Shown here: in pieces, positions 6,903 to 11,295 of the stretch
How positions within the stretch are numbered: the stretch's first letter is position 1
Layout of the letters: each line of letters begins with the position of its first letter
NCBI GenBank assembly: GCA_026996985.1
Contig: JALWJR010000070.1
Location: 1-11,295 of the forward strand
Length of the DNA stretch: 11,295 nt
From: Candidatus Kaiserbacteria bacterium
GTDB lineage: Bacteria; Patescibacteriota; Minisyncoccia; Phycocordibacterales; UBA2100
Direction of reading: 5' to 3'
The notes under the pieces: generated by a model
Database searches by the model: none
What the model was told of the DNA's origin: nothing
What the model saw: the letters and a program-made list of their open reading frames with translations, nothing else
Translations under genes and position numbers: made by a program

Positions 6903-8489
6903 TTACGCGTCACCTTCAAGCTCTGCTACAATCTTGTTAATCTCTCCGCGAAGGTAGTTTACTTTCTCAACCGTCTCTTTTATTTGCTTGTTTAGCTCTT
7001 TGATGTCTATTTTCTCGCGCGTATCTTCCGGCTCTACATAAGTGCTTACAGAAAGGTTGTAGTCGTTTTCTGCAATTTTCTCCTTTTCAACAAGCGCTGA
7101 GAAGTGTTTTTTATCTTCTCTTTTTGTGTATGCGTCAAGAATGGTTTTGATGTTGTTGTCTTCCGGGTCGTCTTCAAAAGTGGTGAGTCTGTTTTTGTTG
7201 CCAGAGCGGACAAATTCTTTTGAAGCGTCAATGAAAAGAATTTTGTTGTCTTTTTTATTTTTCTTTAAAACCATAATAGCTGTGGCGATACCTGTGCCAA
7301 AGAAAAGATCTGGCGGAAGCTGAATAATCGCGTCTACAAAGTTGTTTTCTACCAAGTACTTTCTTATCTTTTGCTCTGCGCCACCGCGATACAAAACTCC
7401 GGGAAAGCTAACAATCGCCGCTGTTCCGCTTGGAGCAAGCCAAGAGAGCATATGCATCACAAAAGCCATGTCTGCTTTGCTTCTTGGAGCCAAAACTCCC
7501 GCCGGAGAAAAGCGCGGATCGTTTATCAAAATCGGGTTGCTGTCTCCTTCCCAGCGTATAGAATACGGCGGATTGGAAACTATTGCTTCAAACGGCTCTT
7601 CATCCCAGTGTTTTGGATCAAGCAATGTGTCGCCGTGAGCAATGTCAAATTTGTTGTAGTTTATGCCGTGCAAAAACATATTGATGCGGGCAAGGTTGTA
7701 GATTGTGATGTTTATCTCCTGCCCAAAATATCCTTTGCGAACATTTTTGTCGCCCAAAATTTTTGAAAACTTCAAAAGAAGCGAGCCCGATCCGCAAGCA
7801 GGATCGTAGACTTTGTTAACCTCTTTTTTGCCAACAACTGTAATGCGCGCCAAAAGCTCGCTAACCTCGGGAGGAGTAAAAAACTCCCCGCCGGACTTTC
7901 CGGCGTTGCCTGCATACATTCTCATCAAGTACTCATACGCATCGCCAAAAGCGTCAATTGTGTTGTCTGAGTATCTATCAAACGGCAAGTTTGCAATGGA
8001 CTCCAAAAGGTCGGCAAGTTTTTTGTTCCTCTGCTCTACCGTTGCGCCAAGTTTTTTAGAGTTTACATCAAACTCATCAAAAAGGCCCTTTATATCATCC
8101 TCGCTTGGCTGACCTTTTGCCGAGCTTTCAATTTTTCTGAAAATATTGTGTAAGGTGATGTTTAGATTTTCGTCCTGCCGCGCTCTTTTTACAACATTTT
8201 GAAAAAGCTCGCTTGGCAAAATAAAGTATCCCTTTTCTTTTACAATTGCTTCTCTTGCAAATTCCGCCTTTTCATCGCTTAGCTTTGCATAGTCAAAATC
8301 TTTGTTTCCTGCTTTGTGCTCTTGTTCGTTTATGTAGCGTGTTAAATCTTCACTGATAAAACGATAAAAAAGCGCGCTTAAAACATACTGCTTAAAATCC
8401 CAACCATCCACCGCCCCGCGCAACTTATTTGCAACATCCCAAATGGTTTTGAAAAGCTCACTTTGCTCTTTTTCTTTTTTGCTCATCAT
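6903..8489 (-). CDS. hsdM: Type I restriction-modification N6-adenine methyltransferase subunit (HsdM)
   Basis: This subunit transfers a methyl group from S-adenosylmethionine to adenine N6 at the site chosen by HsdS, as M2S, and joins HsdR in the restriction complex. At 528 residues it has the usual length. An N-terminal helical domain (about 10-170) contains WDVANKLRG and YRFISEDL. The methylase core follows, with GEFFTPPEVS at 201-210, SAM-binding motif I DPACGSGS at 229-236 and catalytic motif IV NPPY at 306-309. A C-terminal helical tail (about 490-528) would contact HsdS. Two ATGs are adjacent (8489 and 8486), and either could be used. There is no clear Shine-Dalgarno, and a short leader from the upstream extended -10 promoter is likely. 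It is separated from the rest of the operon by 204 bases with a second promoter. Confidence 0.97.
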   Translation of the reverse strand: MMSKKEKEQSELFKTIWDVANKLRGAVDGWDFKQYVLSALFYRFISEDLTRYINEQEHKAGNKDFDYAKLSDEKAEFAREAIVKEKGYFILPSELFQNVVKRARQDENLNITLHNIFRKIESSAKGQPSEDDIKGLFDEFDVNSKKLGATVEQRNKKLADLLESIANLPFDRYSDNTIDAFGDAYEYLMRMYAGNAGKSGGEFFTPPEVSELLARITVVGKKEVNKVYDPACGSGSLLLKFSKILGDKNVRKGYFGQEINITIYNLARINMFLHGINYNKFDIAHGDTLLDPKHWDEEPFEAIVSNPPYSIRWEGDSNPILINDPRFSPAGVLAPRSKADMAFVMHMLSWLAPSGTAAIVSFPGVLYRGGAEQKIRKYLVENNFVDAIIQLPPDLFFGTGIATAIMVLKKNKKDNKILFIDASKEFVRSGNKNRLTTFEDDPEDNNIKTILDAYTKREDKKHFSALVEKEKIAENDYNLSVSTYVEPEDTREKIDIKELNKQIKETVEKVNYLRGEINKIVAELEGDA

Positions 8490-8524
8490 AAGTTAAAATA
8501 CATACAAATTAAACCCCGATATGC

Positions 8525-8533
8525 ATTATAGCA
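8525..8533 (-). promoter_or_regulatory. Predicted extended -10 promoter for hsdM
   Basis: The minus strand reads TGCTATAAT, an exact extended -10 (TGnTATAAT), about 36 bases before the hsdM start, giving a leader of about 30 bases. The nearest -35-like hexamer, TTGTCA (plus 8552-8557), is 21 bases away, longer than usual, so the extended -10 would carry most of the strength. Confidence 0.65.
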
Positions 8534-8584
8534 TAAGTTTACATAAAAATTTGACAAAATGACATGTTGAAGTAAGCTGATTCT

Positions 8585-8956
8585 ATGAAAGAAGCAGGTA
8601 GCGGAAGCGTAAACAGAATTTATAGTGTGGAGAATACAGAGGAAATAATTTTGTGCTCTGCTATTTGGTTTGATGATGGCAGGGTTTACGAGGGGCAGCC
8701 GGTAAATATTAAAAGTGGATTTGTTGTGTTGGGGCATAGGCATTTTAATGTGTACTCTAACATGCTTGTATTTTTAAGATTTTTAGAACATGACGAAGAA
8801 GAAATTAAAAAGTTTTTGAAAATAGAAAGGAAGCAAGGGTTTCTGACAAGCAAAAACAGATTTGTTGACAGAAAAGAAGCATACAAAATCGCCCTTAACG
8901 CAGGGCAAATTAGGGAGAGAAAAAATAAAAGATTGTTTAGTGAGGATTTGTATTAA
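8585..8956 (+). CDS. Conserved protein of unknown function, phage-like family
   Basis: This 123-residue soluble protein lacks a signal peptide and membrane segments. It is the only plus-strand gene in the window and is divergent from hsdM. The middle, around AIWFDDGRVYEGQPVNIKSG (about 45-64) and FVVLGHRHFN (about 66-75), and the end, GFLTSKNRFVDRKEA (about 86-100) followed by LFSEDLY at the C terminus, resemble a family I have seen in phages and scattered bacterial genomes. The usual form has paired G-R-R-H residues; here it is G-H-R-H. No enzymatic role is known to me. A TTGACA sequence at 8551-8556 could be its -35 box, but I see no matching -10 and no Shine-Dalgarno before ATG 8585. It may be phage-derived or part of the defence island; neither is shown. 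The frame is convincing from its length and family resemblance. Confidence 0.75.
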   Translation: MKEAGSGSVNRIYSVENTEEIILCSAIWFDDGRVYEGQPVNIKSGFVVLGHRHFNVYSNMLVFLRFLEHDEEEIKKFLKIERKQGFLTSKNRFVDRKEAYKIALNAGQIRERKNKRLFSEDLY

Positions 8957-9032
8957 AACTACAAACGTAAACATTGTAATATTGCTATTGATAAAAAATC
9001 ATATAAAATAATATTGTATCGTATTAAAATTT

Positions 9033-9404
9033 CTATCCGAGTGGGTTATAATTTCTTTCCTCTAACTTTGTCTTTATAACAACAAGTTTATTTGTAGACC
9101 AACCGTTCCGCCTACACAAATAGATAACCAAAACAACATTTAAAATGTAAAGTACAACTTTTCCATCCTGCGGGAATGTTGTGATTCCAAAAATTACAGA
9201 AATAACTACAGTTAAAAATACAGAAGCAAATTGTGAAAAAAATTCTTGTGATTCTTTGCCTCTAGTTACTTTATTAACAGGACTTTTTTCTTTCAATAAA
9301 CCTGTTTTAAGAAATGCCCAAAATGTAATTGAAAATAAGAGTACCTCAAAAATAGTAAACCAGATAATATCAGAAAAAATAAATGTGTATTGTGAAATAT
9401 CCAT
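9033..9404 (-). CDS. Small membrane protein of unknown function
   Basis: This 123-residue protein has three likely membrane helices: about 13-32 (starting IIWFTIFEVLLF), 59-77 (FASVFLTVVISVIFG) and 82-97 (KVVLYILNVVLVIYL). A basic loop (about 35-55) lies between the first two, and a positively charged tail (98-123) ends the protein and is probably cytoplasmic. I recognise no family. It lies downstream of the tRNA-Glu on the same strand and converges with the plus-strand gene, whose stop is 76 bases away. A weak extended -10 (TGTTAAAAT) precedes it. A plus-strand reading frame covers part of the same bases (9181-9519), but its protein has no recognisable order, so I prefer this strand. It could be a host protein or accessory; nothing ties it to the RM locus. 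Confidence 0.6.
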   Translation of the reverse strand: MDISQYTFIFSDIIWFTIFEVLLFSITFWAFLKTGLLKEKSPVNKVTRGKESQEFFSQFASVFLTVVISVIFGITTFPQDGKVVLYILNVVLVIYLCRRNGWSTNKLVVIKTKLEERNYNPLG

Positions 9405-9516
9405 AATTTACCACTTTAATGATTTTAACATCACTAAAACCCAGCTTGATTGTCCGACTCACATTTGCCGCACTCTCCTTACAAACAACCGCTTCAGTAC
9501 GAGAAGTTTCAATTTG
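9405..9516. other. Gap between tRNA-Glu and the membrane protein gene, with a possible coding remnant
   Basis: On the minus strand, directly after the tRNA, one frame stays open without an ATG start. It reads like protein: SRTEAVVCKESAANVSR and then TIKLGFSDVKIIKVVNYG, before a stop shortly inside the membrane protein gene. It may be a degraded gene or chance. A TGTTAAAAT extended -10 (TAAAAT complement at 9422-9427) could serve the membrane protein gene, though a good -35 is absent. I see no terminator for the tRNA and no direct copy of the tRNA 3' end. Confidence 0.3.
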
Positions 9517-9588
9517 TGACCCTACGGGGAATCGAACCCCGGTTTCTGCCGTGAGAGGGCAGCGTCCTAGCCGCTAGACGATAGGGCC
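9517..9588 (-). tRNA. tRNA-Glu(CUC)
   Basis: Read on the minus strand, the 72 bases fold into a full cloverleaf. The acceptor stem GGCCCTA pairs with TAGGGTC (one G-U), followed by discriminator A. The D arm is GTCT/GGAC. The anticodon stem CTGCC/GGCAG encloses loop CTCTCAC, giving anticodon CTC (codon GAG, glutamate). The variable loop is AAAC, and the T arm is CGGGG-TTCGATT-CCCCG. The CCA end is not encoded, so it must be added after transcription. Confidence 0.97.
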
Positions 9589-9593
9589 GAGAT

Positions 9594-9628
9594 GCTTAAC
9601 GTTGCGGTGGTGGGATGCAACGCTAAGC
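9594..9628 (-). promoter_or_regulatory. Hairpin in the tRNA-Glu precursor leader
   Basis: On the plus strand, arms GCTTAACGTTGC (9594-9605) and GCAACGCTAAGC (9617-9628) pair over 12 positions with one mismatch or wobble and an 11-base loop. On the transcribed strand the hairpin spans from about the predicted start of transcription to a few bases before the tRNA 5' end. No U-run follows, so it is more likely a 5' leader structure than a terminator. Confidence 0.6.
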
Positions 9629-9634
9629 GTCTAG

Positions 9635-9662
9635 AGTATATCAAAAAAATATCAAAAATCAA
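9635..9662 (-). promoter_or_regulatory. Predicted promoter for tRNA-Glu
   Basis: The minus strand shows TTGATT (plus 9657-9662), a 16-base spacer and TATACT (9635-9640), close to consensus. It overlaps the last codons and the stop of the small gene upstream. Transcription would start near 9628, at the base of the leader hairpin. Confidence 0.6.
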
Positions 9663-9999
9663 AATTTTTTCTAAGCAGGTAATGGATCTCCTCTTCCAAA
9701 GTATCTCGTTTTTTGCCCAGTATACTAAGTGGTATTACCCCTTTTCTAGCCAAGTTTTTGCGTGCTCTTTTAGACTTGGGTTTAAGACTTACTTGTATTT
9801 TTAATTTACTACCGTAAAAATCTGATATGACAATATCGGTTTTCCCACCCCCCATATCCTCTTGAGCTGTTGCAAGTCTGGCGACTAAGGATATACCGTA
9901 CTCATTCAATACCTGACCGATTAGCTCCAGTAAATACCTCTCGGCTTTACGACCGTCTCGCAATGCTTCTCTTCCTTTAATTGTATTCTCTAAATTCAT
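9652..9999 (-). CDS. Small protein of unknown function, possibly nuclease-fold
   Basis: This is a 115-residue soluble protein. The N-terminal third is helical (RKAERYLLELIGQVLNEYGI, about 17-36). It is followed by a strand with D55 in GGGKTDIVIS and a strand KIQVSLKPKS (about 67-76), then a basic stretch and GVIPLSIL. The order helix, D-strand, then strand ending in Q69...K73 recalls the PD-(D/E)xK nuclease-like fold, but the spacing (Q-V-S-L-K) does not match the usual (E/Q)-x-K, so function is unproven. Its start is 4 bases past the Mur ligase stop. AGG, 8 bases before the ATG and inside the end of that gene, is a reasonable Shine-Dalgarno, so the two are probably co-transcribed. It ends with TGA, which shows that UGA is a stop here. 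Confidence 0.7.
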   Translation of the reverse strand: MNLENTIKGREALRDGRKAERYLLELIGQVLNEYGISLVARLATAQEDMGGGKTDIVISDFYGSKLKIQVSLKPKSKRARKNLARKGVIPLSILGKKRDTLEEEIHYLLRKNFDF

Positions 10000-10003
10000 A
10001 TAG

Positions 10004-11290
10004 TTACCTGTTAAGCCAAGCTTCTTCTTGGCGTACCAAAACTTCTTTTGCGTTAAGCTCCGGAGCCAAAAGCTTTGCCACTATTTTCTCAAAGCGCATG
10101 GACTGCGAGGCTTTCAGCAAAATCAAATCTTTATCAGACAAAATCCTCAGCAAGTCATCAGATAATTTATCCCATTCTCTTTTCTCGTAAATTCTAAACT
10201 GAGTGCCCGGAAAAGTTTTTGAGGCTTCTTTAAATAATGGGCCCATGAGAAATATTTCATCTGCCAAACTTACAGCCCTTTCAAGCACCTCTTTATGAGC
10301 TTCTGCGGCAAATTTGCCAAGCTCAAGCATGTCACCCAGGACAGCTATTTTTTTGCCCTTGATGCAAGCAAAGTCGCCCAATGTATCCAGAGCGGCTAAA
10401 GCGGCCTTTGGTGAAGAATTGTAAGTATCATCCAATATCATGGAATTTAACTTTCCCTTAAGAAGACTCATGCGCCCTTTGGAGCGTGGGCGCTTTTTTA
10501 ATTTTTCAGATACCAAATTAAGCTCAAGATCCAAAGCCGCGGCGCTTGCCATAGCAGCAGCTAAAGGTCTTGCCTGCTGGCTGCCTATGTTTTTTCGCAT
10601 TTCAAATTTGTACGACAGCTCTCCATTTTTAATCTCAAAAAAATAGCTTTCCGCTTTACCATCTTTGCACTTTGCCTTCGGCTTGCTTAGTAAAAAATCT
10701 ACATCCTGACTCAAAGCAAAACTGAGTTTTCTGCCCTTAAAATCTTCCACAAATTCACGAAGAAGCTTAGAATCCTTGTCGTAAACCAAGACAGAGTCTT
10801 CTTTAAGAGACTTTAGCAATTGTCTTTTTTCATCAAAAAGCTCTTCCTTGTTTTTAAAGCGCTCTACATGAACAGGAGTTTGGGGTATGTAGGTCAAAAT
10901 CAAAATATCAGCCTTTAGCCAGCTTACCACCCGAGAAATATCACCTTTTTTGTCTGCGCCCAACTCCAAAACCAAAATATCCGGCGCCTTTGCAAAAAGC
11001 GCCAGCAAAAAACCTTTTAATACGTTTGCCGTCCACATAAATATATTTGACCAAGCGTTGGGTAAAGCAAGTATGGTAAGCGGAAGCCCCAGCTCACTGT
11101 TGAAGCTTTTGGCGCTTTTGCGAACTGTCTTCTCGGATGCTTTTAGCGCCTCAAAGACAGTGTCTTTTGTGCTGGTCTTTCCTATATTCCCACCCACTAA
11201 AATAATCTTAGTATCCGGATGGCGTCGCAGAAAAATTCTGGCTTCAAGCTCCAAAATTTTTGCTATTATCTTTTTAAATATTTCCTTCAT
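10004..11290 (-). CDS. murF: Mur ligase family protein, MurF-like (UDP-MurNAc-tripeptide:D-Ala-D-Ala ligase)
   Basis: Mur ligases use ATP to join an amino acid or dipeptide to the growing peptidoglycan stem in the cytoplasm; MurF adds D-Ala-D-Ala. Visible motifs are the ATP loop GGNIGKTSTKD (33-43), ELGADKKGDI (109-118, typical of MurF-like members), the PVHVERF region (about 139-145), DDTYNSSPKA (287-296) and GDMLELG (319-325). The usual N-terminal MurF domain of about 80 residues, which binds the uridine part, is absent: the ATP loop begins only 33 residues in. Short MurF-like proteins of this form are common in CPR bacteria. The first loop residues (GGNIGKT rather than GS-x-GKT) are slightly unusual but keep the lysine. 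The start at 11290 leaves 5 bases of window, so an upstream start cannot be excluded. Substrate is inferred from the family. Confidence 0.85.
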   Translation of the reverse strand: MKEIFKKIIAKILELEARIFLRRHPDTKIILVGGNIGKTSTKDTVFEALKASEKTVRKSAKSFNSELGLPLTILALPNAWSNIFMWTANVLKGFLLALFAKAPDILVLELGADKKGDISRVVSWLKADILILTYIPQTPVHVERFKNKEELFDEKRQLLKSLKEDSVLVYDKDSKLLREFVEDFKGRKLSFALSQDVDFLLSKPKAKCKDGKAESYFFEIKNGELSYKFEMRKNIGSQQARPLAAAMASAAALDLELNLVSEKLKKRPRSKGRMSLLKGKLNSMILDDTYNSSPKAALAALDTLGDFACIKGKKIAVLGDMLELGKFAAEAHKEVLERAVSLADEIFLMGPLFKEASKTFPGTQFRIYEKREWDKLSDDLLRILSDKDLILLKASQSMRFEKIVAKLLAPELNAKEVLVRQEEAWLNR

Positions 11291-11295
11291 AAGCT

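Noticed and set aside
8486..8743. 85-residue minus-strand frame ending at the hsdM start
   Set aside because: It is antisense to the plus-strand conserved gene and spans the hsdM promoter. The plus-strand product resembles a known family.
9181..9519. 112-residue plus-strand frame over the membrane protein and tRNA gap
   Set aside because: Its composition is disordered and unlike a known protein. It runs up to the tRNA end, while the opposite strand gives a regular three-helix membrane protein.
1..11295. CRISPR array, insertion sequence or att site
   Set aside because: I found no regularly spaced repeats of CRISPR size, no transposase or integrase gene, and no second copy of the tRNA 3' end within the window.
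1..11295. Recoded UGA (as in Gracilibacteria or SR1)
   Set aside because: UGA works as a plausible stop at 9652-9654, and I saw no in-frame UGA in the long conserved genes.

Overview
The window reads as AT-rich bacterial chromosome using the standard code (UGA serves as a stop at 9652-9654). The Mur ligase at the right edge lacks the usual N-terminal UMP-sugar domain, and recognisable Shine-Dalgarno sites are sparse. Both fit a Candidatus Patescibacteria (CPR/Parcubacteria-like) genome. That placement is inference from style, not from a marker gene.

Nearly all genes lie on the minus strand, so the window is best read from right to left. At 11290-9652 are a MurF-like ligase and a small unknown protein, 4 bases apart. 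Next comes a tRNA-Glu(CUC) gene (9517-9588) with its own promoter and a hairpin leader, then a small unknown membrane protein (9033-9404). One plus-strand gene (8585-8956) encodes a conserved protein of unknown function. It is divergent from the large defence locus that fills the rest of the window.

The defence locus (8489 to beyond base 1) is a type I restriction-modification system of the EcoR124I-like (type IC) kind with two inserted genes, in the order hsdM - fic - hsdS - reverse transcriptase - hsdR. HsdM and HsdS would form the methyltransferase and HsdR would add ATP-driven translocation and cleavage. The Fic protein carries an N-terminal self-inhibitory motif and a C-terminal winged helix. 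The reverse transcriptase is not a retron or group II intron type. It resembles the Abi/unknown-group (UG, DRT) antiviral RTs, with catalytic YRDD and about 200 extra C-terminal residues. It begins 1 base after the hsdS stop and ends 11 bases before hsdR, so no neighbouring ncRNA fits beside it.

The 204-base gap between hsdM and fic is the only sizeable non-coding stretch in the locus. It holds a good promoter for fic-hsdS-RT-hsdR flanked by two 11-base direct repeats, plus four alternating half-sites (ATATGTTCC/GGAACATAT) that form nested palindromes. The promoter and repeats suggest that hsdM and the downstream genes are controlled separately. HsdS also carries three perfect 12-base repeats (ELEQ x3) at the position where EcoR124-type subunits vary their spacer length. 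The HsdS recognition domains and the RT are far more AT-rich than the conserved HsdS, HsdM and HsdR segments, which points to a mosaic, exchanged cassette.
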